Part shown: positions 9,040-16,719 of the stretch, piece by piece
Numbering within the stretch: position 1 is the stretch's first letter
Layout: every line of letters starts with the position of its first letter
NCBI RefSeq assembly: GCF_039594555.1
Contig: NZ_JBCNNF010000021.1
Location: 1 to 31,888, forward strand
Direction: 5' to 3'
DNA length: 31,888 nt
Origin: Inquilinus sp039594555
Lineage (GTDB): Bacteria; Pseudomonadota; Alphaproteobacteria; DSM-16000; Inquilinaceae
The notes under the pieces: generated by a model
Seen by the model: the letters and a program-made list of their open reading frames with translations, nothing else
What the model was told of the DNA's origin: nothing
The model's database searches: none
Translations under genes and position numbers: made by a program

Positions 9040-9987
9040 TCAGTGCTTGGCGATGAAGTCGAGGACCAGCCGGTTGAACAGCTCCGGCCGCTCCCAATTC
9101 GCGGAATGCGCCGCCTCGGGGATGATCTCGACCTGGGCATGCGGGATATGGGCCGCCTGCATCCGCAGCAGCGACGGCGGGGTGTAGAGGTCGGCGTCGC
9201 CGGTCATCAGCAGCGTCGGGACGCGGATCGTCTCCAGTGCCGCCCAGGTGATCTGATGGGCCAGCTTCGGGTCGATGCGGGTGCCCGGGATCGCCTCGTG
9301 CACCATCGTGTTCCAGGCCTCGAGCCCGGCCGGGTCGCCGGCGCGGTAGGACGGCCCCAGCTCCTGGAAATCATGCGGCAGGTCGGCGAAGAATTTCGGC
9401 CGCAGGCGGGCATTCACCGCCTTGTAGTCCGCATCCTGGATGCCCATCAGCGACGACAGCACGGTCAGGCTGCGCACCTTGTCTGGATGCGACAGGGTGT
9501 AGTCGATCGCGAAATAGCCGCCATGGGCCGCCGCCACCAGATGCACGCGGTCGAGGCCGAGGACGCCGATCAGCGCGTGCAGATCCTCCGACGCCACGCC
9601 GGGATCGGCGTTGTCACCCGCATCCGACCCGCGGTAGCCGCGGCGGGAATAGCCGATGGCGCGATAGCCCGCCTTGGCGAAGACCGGCTGCTGGTAGCCC
9701 CAGCCCGCCCCGCTCTGCGTGCCGGCATGCAGGAAGATCACCGGCGCGCCCGTCCCGCCCGTGTCCCAGTACCACAGCCGCGTGCCCGGCAGCTCCGCCA
9801 GCCCTTCCTTCGCCGGGGCCTGCGGCGGCAGCGGCACCGGCGTCCACATCGGCGCCGGCCCGGACGCCGCCAGGGCCTTGCCCCCGCCATCCGCGCCAAC
9901 GGCCATGGCCGCCGCCGCGCCGGCGACGGTCGCCGCGGCCAGCAGGTCGCGCCGGCCAATGCCGCCGGCCGTTCTCTTTTCGTCCAT
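9040..9987 (-). CDS. Tat-exported alpha/beta-hydrolase-fold protein, nucleophile Ser replaced by Ala
   Basis: This 315-residue protein begins with a twin-arginine signal (GRRDLLAAA at residues 11-19, then an Ala-rich hydrophobic stretch), so it is probably exported folded. The core is alpha/beta hydrolase. At the elbow, where relatives read G-H-S-M-G-G, it has A-A-A-H-G-G (residues 152-157), so the serine position is A154; D264/D266 and H294 (EAAHS) remain. It shares the framework SYRAGDPAGLEAW / SYIGGNPDGLARW with the next gene, so the two are paralogues. Two adjacent ATGs (9990, 9987) follow GGGAGGGG; 9987 gives the better spacing. It lies between the PrpD gene and the second paralogue in one unit. 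Confidence 0.88.
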   Translation of the reverse strand: MDEKRTAGGIGRRDLLAAATVAGAAAAMAVGADGGGKALAASGPAPMWTPVPLPPQAPAKEGLAELPGTRLWYWDTGGTGAPVIFLHAGTQSGAGWGYQQPVFAKAGYRAIGYSRRGYRGSDAGDNADPGVASEDLHALIGVLGLDRVHLVAAAHGGYFAIDYTLSHPDKVRSLTVLSSLMGIQDADYKAVNARLRPKFFADLPHDFQELGPSYRAGDPAGLEAWNTMVHEAIPGTRIDPKLAHQITWAALETIRVPTLLMTGDADLYTPPSLLRMQAAHIPHAQVEIIPEAAHSANWERPELFNRLVLDFIAKH

Positions 9988-10026
9988 CATCCCCTCCCTG
10001 TTGCGTGTTGTTGTTGAGCGCCGTGG

Positions 10027-11403
10027 CTAGTCCGGCGGGTTCAGGTCCCGGATGGCGTCCAGCCGGTCCAGCGACTGCAGCTGGTCGAACAGGATCCGCG
10101 CCGCCCGTAGCGACAGCCGGCCTTCGGTGCAGGTGCTGAACTTCCGCCACGCATCGTCGGCGGTCAGGCGCCGGGTCCAGTGGCCGCGGGCGAAGGGCAC
10201 GCTCGGCGCCTCCAGCGTCCGGCCATCCCTCAGATGCAGCCGGATGCCGCCGCTGAAGCCGAGATTGGGCGTGGTGTCGGCCGGGATCGTCGGATCCGGC
10301 ACGATATCCACCCGCGCCATCATCGCGCGCACGTCGTCGCGGCCGTAGAACGGTTCCTTGAGATGGCCGTAGGTCATGCGGCGGTCGATCACCGCGGCCG
10401 CGAGCGCGAGCTCGATGCTGTGCGACGGCACCAGATGGCTGCCGGAGGTCGAGGGCGACTTCCGGTGCACCTCCATCTGCGCTTCGCTGATCAGCGCTTC
10501 GATCCGCGCCACCTGCTCCGGCACCACGTCGTGGCCGCGCACGAGATCGAGGATCCCGTCCAGCGCCCGCTGCATCATGTTGCCGACCGGGTGCTGCTTG
10601 ACGTGGATCCCCACCGTCTCCAGCCGCCAGGCCCGGCCCAGATCGTCGATCGGCCGGTCGAGATCGACCTGGCCGCGCGGCGACAGGGCCGACAGCAGGC
10701 CCCGGCCCGGGAATTCGAGCGCATCCTCGGCCGCCGTCAGCCCGGCCTGGGCGAGGCGCGCGGCATGGACGCCCGCGGCCGAGGCACGGGCCACCTGGAA
10801 CGGCCCGATCTGGTGGTCGAAGCTGCGGGTGATGCCGCCGGACATGGCGGCGGCGATGCCGATCGCCCGCGCCGTCTGCGCCGCATCGAAGCCCCGCAGG
10901 TTGGACACGGCAATGGCCCCGGCCACCGGGCCGAAGCACGCGGTCGCGTGCCAGCCCTTCGAGGAATAGGAATCGGGGTCGCGTTCGGACAGCCGCGCCC
11001 AGGCCTCGTAGCCCGCGGCATAGGCGCGAATGACGTCGCGCCCGCCCAGGCCCAGGGCATCGGCCTCGGCGAACAGGGCCGGCAGCAGGATCACGCTGGT
11101 GTGGCAGCCGGCGAAGGCGACGTCGTCGAACACGCCGGCGCCCAGCGTGGCCGAGTTGACCAAAGCGGCATCGACCGTCGATGCGCGCTCTGCCCCCAGC
11201 AGCAGCCGGGATTCGGCGCTGGGGCCGCGCGTGCCGATGGTCTCGAGGGCGATCCGCGACAGCGGGAAGGCCATGCCGGAATACATCACGGCCACGGAAT
11301 CGGTGAAGCCGGTGATGACGGCCTCGACCGCCGTGCTGGGCAAGGCTTCGAAGGTCAGCGCGCTGGCAAACTCGCCGAGGCTGCGCGTGATCGGCGCCGG
11401 CAT
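10027..11403 (-). CDS. MmgE/PrpD family protein
   Basis: This 458-residue protein belongs to the MmgE/PrpD family, which includes 2-methylcitrate dehydratase, cis-aconitate decarboxylase and iminodisuccinate epimerase. Visible family features are GAGVFDDVAFAGCHTSV near residue 90, YAAGYEAWARLSERDP near 130, GWHATACFGPVAGAIA near 155 (the PrpD GxHxT region) and KQHPVGNMMQRALD near 270. The length is normal. ATG 11403 follows GGGGAGG five bases away. It is first in a unit with two exported hydrolase-fold proteins and lies behind the LysR-type element at 11465-11506. No prpB or prpC gene is near, so a methylcitrate cycle role is unlikely; dehydration or isomerisation of a polycarboxylate is a fair inference. 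Confidence 0.88.
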   Translation of the reverse strand: MPAPITRSLGEFASALTFEALPSTAVEAVITGFTDSVAVMYSGMAFPLSRIALETIGTRGPSAESRLLLGAERASTVDAALVNSATLGAGVFDDVAFAGCHTSVILLPALFAEADALGLGGRDVIRAYAAGYEAWARLSERDPDSYSSKGWHATACFGPVAGAIAVSNLRGFDAAQTARAIGIAAAMSGGITRSFDHQIGPFQVARASAAGVHAARLAQAGLTAAEDALEFPGRGLLSALSPRGQVDLDRPIDDLGRAWRLETVGIHVKQHPVGNMMQRALDGILDLVRGHDVVPEQVARIEALISEAQMEVHRKSPSTSGSHLVPSHSIELALAAAVIDRRMTYGHLKEPFYGRDDVRAMMARVDIVPDPTIPADTTPNLGFSGGIRLHLRDGRTLEAPSVPFARGHWTRRLTADDAWRKFSTCTEGRLSLRAARILFDQLQSLDRLDAIRDLNPPD

Positions 11404-11464
11404 GGTTCCTCCCCTGTCTGTCCGGATTTCGAATTCCGAAGACGGTCTCTCAGCCGTCCCGCGG

Positions 11465-11506
11465 GATCAAACGACTTAACCGCAAACCATTGTGAGGTTT
11501 CCTCAA
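11465..11506 (-). promoter_or_regulatory. LysR-type regulated promoter, copy B
   Basis: The minus strand reads TTGAG-N5-CTCAC (11506-11492), 17 bases, then TCGTTTGA (11474-11467) with a -35-like TTGATC (11470-11465). The geometry is identical to the copies at 8108-8147 and 20165-20204. I do not see a convincing -10 box. The site is directly upstream of the PrpD gene, and its outer half contains the stop codon (11505-11503) of the preceding hydrolase-fold gene. Confidence 0.62.
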
Positions 11507-12291
11507 ACGGTCCCGGCCGCGACCTCGGCCCAGAACCGCTCGATCACCTCGACCACCAGATCGGGCGTGTCCACCGGCATGACATGGCCGGTGTCATGCA
11601 CCTCCAGCCGGGCGCCGGCGATGGCGCGGGCCACCTTCTCCACCACCTCCGGCGGCCGGTAGGGATCGCGGCGGCCGGCCAGCACCAGCGCCGGGCAGCG
11701 GATGCGGGCCAGGTCGCCCTCCATGGCCAGCCCCGCCAGCATGCGCTGCAGCGCCGCCACCCCGTGCGGGTCGTTCGCCAGCCGGCGGCAGCGGTCTTGC
11801 TCCGCCGGGTCCGGGGGCGATGCCCCTGTCGGCAGGGAATCGAGATCGGCCACCGCCCGCAGCCCATCCTGGTCCAGCCGGTCCGCCCGGGCCAGCGTCG
11901 CCGCCTGCCGGTCCGGCGGCAGGCCGGTGGCCGGCGCCATGGCGACGAGGCCGGCGACGCGGTCGGGGTATTGCGCGGTGAAGCCGAGCGCGACCGCCGC
12001 CCCGACGGCGCAGCCCGCCACCACGGCCGGCCCCGCGATGCCGAGCCGGTCCATCAGGGCGGCCAGGTCGTCGGCCAGGGTGCCGAGCGCGAGCGTGCCC
12101 CGCACCTTCTCCGACAGGCCGGAGCCGCGCATGTCGTAGCGCAGCACCTGGCGGGACCGGGCCAGGACGGGCGCGACCGCGTCCCAGCTTTCCAGCGTGC
12201 CCCCCATCTCATGCACCAGCACCAGGGGCGGCCCGCCCCGGCCCGACAGCTCGTAGCGCAGCACCGCGCCGTTGGCCTGGATCCAGCTCAT
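11503..12291 (-). CDS. Alpha/beta-hydrolase-fold protein with Gly-Cys-Ala-Val-Gly elbow
   Basis: This 262-residue protein has no signal peptide and is presumably cytosolic. It has a complete alpha/beta-hydrolase core: VLVHEMGG near residue 25, RYDMRGSGLSEK near 51, and the acid and histidine at D209 (GRRDPY) and H236 (DTGHVMP). The nucleophile elbow reads GCAVG at 93-97, with alanine at the serine position and a cysteine one residue before. RutD, the aminoacrylate hydrolase of pyrimidine breakdown, is from memory a relative with alanine there (GHALG), so activity is possible. It is last in the unit with a glutathione transferase-like protein and a thiolase/DUF35 pair, 10 bases after the DUF35 gene. 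Its stop codon lies inside the operator of the next unit. Confidence 0.88.
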   Translation of the reverse strand: MSWIQANGAVLRYELSGRGGPPLVLVHEMGGTLESWDAVAPVLARSRQVLRYDMRGSGLSEKVRGTLALGTLADDLAALMDRLGIAGPAVVAGCAVGAAVALGFTAQYPDRVAGLVAMAPATGLPPDRQAATLARADRLDQDGLRAVADLDSLPTGASPPDPAEQDRCRRLANDPHGVAALQRMLAGLAMEGDLARIRCPALVLAGRRDPYRPPEVVEKVARAIAGARLEVHDTGHVMPVDTPDLVVEVIERFWAEVAAGTV

Positions 12292-12301
12292 CGGCCGGGC
12301 C

Positions 12302-12685
12302 TCAGGCCGGGGTGAAGACGGGGAGCGGCAGGCCGTCGGCGCGCTCCCGCACCACCAGCCGGACGGGCTGCCCGATGCGGATCCGGTTGAAATCGCAATC
12401 GACGATGTTGGTCATCATCGTCGGCCCTTCCGCCAGGGTGACGAAGGCGATGGCGTAGGGCACCGCGGCACGGCGCATGATCGTGTAGGAATAGATCGTG
12501 CCCCGGCCGGCCCCGTCCTCCCACCGCGTGTCGGTGCTGAAGCAGAAGGGGCAGATCGCTCGCGGATACCAATGCGCCTCGCCGCAGGATGCGCAGCGCC
12601 GCACCAGGAAGCGCCCGCCCCTCAGGGCGGACCAGAACTCGACATTCTCCGGGCTGTGCAGGCCCATCGCCTCGATCGCGTCCAT
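12302..12685 (-). CDS. DUF35 OB-fold/zinc-ribbon protein, partner of thiolase-like protein
   Basis: This 127-residue protein has the DUF35 layout: a short N-terminal helix (SPENVEFWSALRGGR), a rubredoxin-like zinc ribbon with C31-x2-C34 and C45-x2-C48, then an OB fold (GRGTIYSYTIMRR; NIVDCDFNRIRIGQPVRLV). Such proteins bind thiolase-superfamily enzymes and shape the acyl-CoA channel, as in Ltp2/ChsH2 aldolases and archaeal HMG-CoA synthase complexes. ATG 12685 has AGGAG eight bases upstream, and that AGGAG begins in the stop codon of the thiolase-like gene, so the two are closely coupled. Longer in-frame readings upstream have no ribosome binding site and overlap the thiolase gene. Confidence 0.9.
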   Translation of the reverse strand: MDAIEAMGLHSPENVEFWSALRGGRFLVRRCASCGEAHWYPRAICPFCFSTDTRWEDGAGRGTIYSYTIMRRAAVPYAIAFVTLAEGPTMMTNIVDCDFNRIRIGQPVRLVVRERADGLPLPVFTPA

Positions 12686-12696
12686 GGCGGCGTCTC

Positions 12697-13866
12697 CTAT
12701 TCGCGTTCCAGGATCAGCGTCGCGGAGCCGTGCCGCATGCTGATCAGCCCGCCGGTGCCGTGCACCAGGGCAATGTCGCAGCCCGGCACCTGCACCGCCG
12801 GATGCGCCTCGCCCCGCAGCTGGCGCACCGCCTCCAGCACCTTGGTCATGCCGCCGCGATGCACCGGGTGGTTGCTGCACAGCCCGCCGCCATCGGTGTT
12901 GAAGGGCAGCCGGCCCTGGCCCGAGATCAGGTTGCCGTCGGCGACGAAGCGCCCGCCCTGCCCCTTCGGGCAGAAGCCCAGATCCTCCAGCTGCACCAGC
13001 ACCGTGATGGTGAAGCTGTCATAGACCGAGACGTATCTGACGTCGGCCGGCGTCACCCCGGCCTCGGCGAAGGCCGCGGCGCCGGAGCGGACGGCGCCGC
13101 TGGTGGTCAGGTCGATGCGTCCGCCGGCCTGGTGCTTCACCGCCTCGCCCGCGCCGATCACCTTGACCAGCGGCCGCTTCAGGCTGCGCGCGATCTCCGG
13201 CCGCACCACCACCAGCGCGCCGCCGCCGTCGCTGACGACGCAGCAATCCAGGCGGTGCAGCGGATCGGCCATCATCGGCGAGGCCAGCACCTCCTCCACC
13301 GTGACCACGTTGCGCAGCAGGGCGTGGGGGTTGTGCTGGGCGTGGTGCGAGGCCGCGACCTTGATCCAGGCCAGCTGCTCGCTGGTGGTGCCGAATTCGT
13401 GCATGTGCCGCATCGCGCACATGGCGTAGGCGTTCAGCGTCTCCATCCCGAAGGAGTTTTCCCACGGGAAGTCGGGCTGCGCGGGATCGTCCCGCCGCGG
13501 CGCGGTGCCGTTCGACGACCCGTCGCTGCGCGGCCGCCCGGCCAGGGTGATCAGCGCCACATCGCATTTCCCGGCGGCGATCGCCTCGGCCGCATGGCCG
13601 ACATGGGCGATGTAGGACGACCCGCCGATATTGGTGGAATCGACGTGCCGGACGTTCAGGTTCATGTATTCCAGCATCGACAGCGGGCCGGTGCCCGGTG
13701 CGTCGCCGCCGCAGAAATAGCCGTCGACATCGTCCTTGGAGAGGCCGGCATCCGCCAGCGCCCCCAGCGCCACCTCGGCATGCAGCTGCGCCACCGACTT
13801 GTCCGGTGCCTTGCGCGTCGGATGCTCATAGGCCCCGGCGATATAGGCCTTGCCCTTGATCGTCAT
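12697..13866 (-). CDS. Thiolase-like protein without nucleophilic Cys (possible retro-aldolase)
   Basis: This 389-residue protein belongs to the SCP2-thiolase/Ltp group. Where thiolases have the acyl-accepting cysteine, this has GGSSYIAH (serines 83-84), and the C-terminal C-x-G loop is replaced by VHGTGG. A histidine remains in LCSNHPVHRGG (H333), and the motif VYDSFTITVLVQLED (Y282) resembles the Tyr-containing segment of Ltp2-type aldolases. It therefore probably does not carry out classical thiolysis. The obvious alternative is retro-aldol or Claisen-type chemistry on a CoA ester with the DUF35 partner. Its ATG overlaps the glutathione transferase-like stop by four bases (ATGA, 13866-13863). 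A second similar pair is at 18475-20073. Confidence 0.88.
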   Translation of the reverse strand: MTIKGKAYIAGAYEHPTRKAPDKSVAQLHAEVALGALADAGLSKDDVDGYFCGGDAPGTGPLSMLEYMNLNVRHVDSTNIGGSSYIAHVGHAAEAIAAGKCDVALITLAGRPRSDGSSNGTAPRRDDPAQPDFPWENSFGMETLNAYAMCAMRHMHEFGTTSEQLAWIKVAASHHAQHNPHALLRNVVTVEEVLASPMMADPLHRLDCCVVSDGGGALVVVRPEIARSLKRPLVKVIGAGEAVKHQAGGRIDLTTSGAVRSGAAAFAEAGVTPADVRYVSVYDSFTITVLVQLEDLGFCPKGQGGRFVADGNLISGQGRLPFNTDGGGLCSNHPVHRGGMTKVLEAVRQLRGEAHPAVQVPGCDIALVHGTGGLISMRHGSATLILERE

Positions 13867-14525
13867 CGTCCCTTCGTCCCAGGTTCCGTGCCGGCCGCAG
13901 CCGCGAGTTCATCCCAGAAGGCCGTCGCCACGGCGGATGGCCGGGCCGAGAAGCCCGCATGCCAGGCGGCCAGCCGGGGATGGTCCGGCCGCCACGCCAC
14001 GTCGCCGAAGCGGAAGTCGAGATAGGCCAGCGCCGCGCCGATCGCCGCCTGGCCGATGCCGAACGGCGCGGCCTCGAGATCCGCGGCCTCCCCCTCCAGC
14101 GCCGACAGGATGGCGGCCAGCTTGGTGCGGCAGACGGTGATGCGGCTCTCCGACTGCCCCGGCTGCTGGCGGAACCGTTCCCCCAGCCAGACCAGCAGCG
14201 TCTCGGCCAGCCCGTCGCCCAGCGCTTCCCACCGCCGGGCCCGGAGCCGCGCCGCCGGATCCCGCGGCAGCAGCGGGGGGCCGTCATGGAGGGTGTCGAG
14301 GAATTCGCAGATCACGGGGGAGTCGTAGATCGCCGTGCCGTCCTCCAGCACCAGCGTCGGGATCTTGCCCACGGGGTTGTGCGCCATCACCCGGGAATGC
14401 GTCTGGACCGCCGTGACCTGCACCGCTTCCGTCTCGATCCGCCCGGCCAGGCCGGCCTCATGCGCCACCAGCATCACCTTCCGCACGAAGGGCGACCGCG
14501 GCGACCAGTAGAGCTTCATGCCCAT
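13863..14525 (-). CDS. Glutathione S-transferase-like protein
   Basis: This protein of about 220 residues has an N-terminal thioredoxin-like domain (KLYWSPRSPFVRKVMLVAHE, with SPRSPF at the usual active-site turn; NPVGKIPTLVLEDG with the cis-proline; then YDSPVICEFLD with the glutathione-binding Asp-Ser) and an all-helical C-terminal domain. ATG 14525 has GAGG five bases upstream; ATG 14519 is an equally acceptable start two residues later. It leads the unit with the thiolase-like, DUF35 and hydrolase-fold genes. In catabolic loci such proteins act in isomerisation, thioether cleavage or dehalogenation; nothing here tells which. It is divergent from the LysR gene. Confidence 0.9.
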   Translation of the reverse strand: MGMKLYWSPRSPFVRKVMLVAHEAGLAGRIETEAVQVTAVQTHSRVMAHNPVGKIPTLVLEDGTAIYDSPVICEFLDTLHDGPPLLPRDPAARLRARRWEALGDGLAETLLVWLGERFRQQPGQSESRITVCRTKLAAILSALEGEAADLEAAPFGIGQAAIGAALAYLDFRFGDVAWRPDHPRLAAWHAGFSARPSAVATAFWDELAAAAGTEPGTKGR

Positions 14526-14572
14526 CGCCCCTCTGCAGGCTTGCGCCGGCCGCTCCAGCGCCCTAGCGTCAT

Positions 14573-14587
14573 GTGAAAAATACTCAA
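14573..14587. promoter_or_regulatory. Partial LysR-type palindrome in the regulator's own upstream region
   Basis: GTGAA-N5-CTCAA is a degenerate version of the TTGAG-N5-CTCAA palindrome found at three other promoters in the window. It directly abuts the GGGAG ribosome binding site of the LysR gene and lies in the 74-base divergent gap to the glutathione transferase-like gene. The TCGTTTGA part is absent. The position would suit autorepression. Confidence 0.45.
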
Positions 14588-14599
14588 GGGAGAATGTCC

Positions 14600-15607
14600 A
14601 TGGCGTGGCGCCTGCCCCCACTGAACGCGCTGCGCGCCTTCGAAGCCGCCGGCCGGTATGTGAGTTTTACGCGTGCGGCCGAGGAACTGCACGTCACCCC
14701 CGGGGCGATCAGCCGCCAGATCAAGCTGCTGGAGGATTTCCTGGGGGTCGAGCTGTTCGACCGGACCCATCGCGACCTGCGCATGACCGATGCCAGCCGC
14801 GCCTATGTCGGCGCCCTGACCGACGTGTTCGAGCGGGCCGACAACGCGACCAAGCGCCTGCTGAACGCCCATCGCGAACGGTCGCTGCGCATCCAGTCGG
14901 CGATGACCTTCACGCTGCGCTGGCTGATGCCGCGGCTGCCCCTGTTCCACAAGATGTACCCGACGCGGGAGCTGCATCTGACGACGATGCTGGCGCCGCT
15001 GCCGACGCATTACCTCGTCACCGGCGAGGTCGATGTCGCGATCCAGCAAGGGCGCGGCGACTGGGACGGCGTGATCTCGCACCGCCTGGCCGGCAGCGAG
15101 CTGATCCCGGTCTGCAGCCCCGCCCTGCTGCGCGCGGACCCGCCGCTGCGCGAATACAACGACCTCAGCCGGCACACGCTGCTGCACTCCCTGGCCCGGC
15201 CGGATGACTGGCAGGACTGGCTGGCCGCCGCCGGCGCCACCGATGTCGACCCCGCCCGCGGCCTGCGCTTCGAAAGCTCCAGCCTGGCCTACCAGGCGGC
15301 GATCGAGGGGATCGGCATCGCCATCGGCCAGATGGCGCTGGTGATCGAGGACCTCGAGACCGGCCGTCTCGTCCCGGCCTTCGACTTCATCCTGCAGAAC
15401 GGCAACGCCTATCACCTGATGTACTACGAGCACGCGGCCAAGAACCCGCGGCTGGTGGAGTTCCGCGACTGGATCCTGGGCGAGGCCGCACGCTACGAGG
15501 CCTCGCACCGGTTCCCCGGGGCAAAGACCGTTCATGCGGCGCCTGCCCCGGCGGCGACCTCGATCACGCCGCCGGCCGCCAGCGCCGCGACCTCGGCCGC
15601 CGAATAG
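14600..15607 (+). CDS. LysR-family regulator, GcvA type
   Basis: This 335-residue regulator has an N-terminal winged helix-turn-helix of the GcvA/AmpR/TrpI kind: LPPLNALRAFEAAGRYVSF, then RAAEELHVTPGAISRQIK (about residues 24-42) and LGVELFDRTHR. A periplasmic-binding-protein-like effector domain follows. ATG 14600 has GGGAG seven bases upstream; ATG 14594, two residues earlier, is also possible. It sits in the middle of four minus-strand units, three of which carry an identical two-part LysR-style element, so it is the best candidate for their activator. The last 76 bases overlap, tail to tail, the end of a CaiB-family gene, which gives the protein an unusual Ala/Pro-rich C terminus. Confidence 0.92.
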   Translation: MAWRLPPLNALRAFEAAGRYVSFTRAAEELHVTPGAISRQIKLLEDFLGVELFDRTHRDLRMTDASRAYVGALTDVFERADNATKRLLNAHRERSLRIQSAMTFTLRWLMPRLPLFHKMYPTRELHLTTMLAPLPTHYLVTGEVDVAIQQGRGDWDGVISHRLAGSELIPVCSPALLRADPPLREYNDLSRHTLLHSLARPDDWQDWLAAAGATDVDPARGLRFESSSLAYQAAIEGIGIAIGQMALVIEDLETGRLVPAFDFILQNGNAYHLMYYEHAAKNPRLVEFRDWILGEAARYEASHRFPGAKTVHAAPAPAATSITPPAASAATSAAE

Positions 15608-16719
15608 CCGGCGATCTCCATCAGCACCCGCGCCGTGTCGGCGCCGACGCCCGGGGCGTCGCGCCGGACCGACAGCGGCGCCTCCTCCAGCTGGAACGGG
15701 AAGCCCTTCAGCCAGGCGCCGTCGGCGGCGTGGGTCATCGCCATCGCCCACAGCCGCCCCTCATGCTCCGCCAGGTCCCGCCCGCCCAGAACCGGCGCCG
15801 CGGCGATGGACAGCGCCGCAAGGCCGGCGACCGCCGCCGCGGCGTCGCGGCCGGCGATCCAGCCGGCCAGGGCCGTCCGCCTGGCCGCGTCCCCCGCCCC
15901 GGCCGGCAGCCCGAGAAGACGGTCCAGCGCCGGCAGGTCGCGATCGTCGACCGTGACGGCGACCCAGCGCCCGGCCGCATCGCGAAAGCAATCCTGCAGC
16001 CGGTGTGGCGGCTGGGCATTGCCGCGGCGCGCCGGCTCCTCCGCCGCCACGAACGCCTCCCCCAGCAGGAAGCTGGTCAGCTCGCGCTGCGACAGGTCGA
16101 GATGGGTGCCCCCGGCACCCGACCGGCTGGCCCGCCACGCCGTGGCGATCATCCCGGCGGCGAAGATCGCGACGACCTGGTCGGGATAGTTGAGGTCGCG
16201 GCCGCTGACCACCGGCCCGCCATCGGCGTAGCCGCCGGCCCAGGCCAGGCCCGACACCGCCTCCAGCGTGCTGCCGTAGGAGACATAGCCGGCATCCGGC
16301 CCGGTCTCGCCCTGGCTGGAGATCGAGGCCAGGACGATATCCGGATTGGCGCCCCGCAGGACGTCGTAGCCGAGGTCGAAGCGCGCGAGGACGCCGCGGC
16401 GGAAGTTCTCGACCACCACGTCGCTGCGCCGGGCCAGGCGCAGCAGGGCGGCCCGGCCGTCCGGGTGCTTCAGGTCGATGCTGATGCCGGCCTTGTTGCG
16501 GTTGGTGGCGCGGAAGAAGGGCGGCATCCGGCCCGCCGGCGCGCCCGGTTCGGTCCACACCCGGAACGGGTCGCGATAGGTCGGCGACTCCACCTTGATC
16601 ACCTCGGCCCCGAGATCGGCCAGGAGGGCCGAGGTCGCGGCGCCGGCGGTGATGATGCCGAGGTCGAGCACGCGGCAGCCCTCCAGCGGCGGCCTGTCCG
16701 GCGGCACCGGCGCCATCAT
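15532..16719 (-). CDS. CaiB/BaiF-family (type III) CoA-transferase, catalytic subunit
   Basis: This 395-residue protein has the family III CoA-transferase pattern: LEGCRVLDLG at the start, LLADLGAEVIKVE near residue 33, NRNKAGISIDLKHPDGR near 73 and VVVENFRRGV near 101. The catalytic aspartate, which forms the aspartyl-CoA anhydride, is most likely D180 in LNYPDQVVAIF. Length is normal for the family. Its ATG at 16719 overlaps the stop of the preceding CaiB-like gene by four bases (16719-16716), so the two are probably made together as subunits. It ends the unit that starts with the thiolase-like gene at 20073, and its tail overlaps the convergent LysR gene by 76 bases. Confidence 0.9.
   Translation of the reverse strand: MMAPVPPDRPPLEGCRVLDLGIITAGAATSALLADLGAEVIKVESPTYRDPFRVWTEPGAPAGRMPPFFRATNRNKAGISIDLKHPDGRAALLRLARRSDVVVENFRRGVLARFDLGYDVLRGANPDIVLASISSQGETGPDAGYVSYGSTLEAVSGLAWAGGYADGGPVVSGRDLNYPDQVVAIFAAGMIATAWRASRSGAGGTHLDLSQRELTSFLLGEAFVAAEEPARRGNAQPPHRLQDCFRDAAGRWVAVTVDDRDLPALDRLLGLPAGAGDAARRTALAGWIAGRDAAAAVAGLAALSIAAAPVLGGRDLAEHEGRLWAMAMTHAADGAWLKGFPFQLEEAPLSVRRDAPGVGADTARVLMEIAGYSAAEVAALAAGGVIEVAAGAGAA

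Noticed and set aside
10180..12315. Plus-strand open frame of 711 codons opposite the PrpD and hydrolase-fold genes
   Set aside because: Its translation is rich in Arg, His, Gly and Gln with no domain pattern, and it lies antisense to genes with clear family motifs, start sites and overlaps. Open antisense frames are expected at this GC content.
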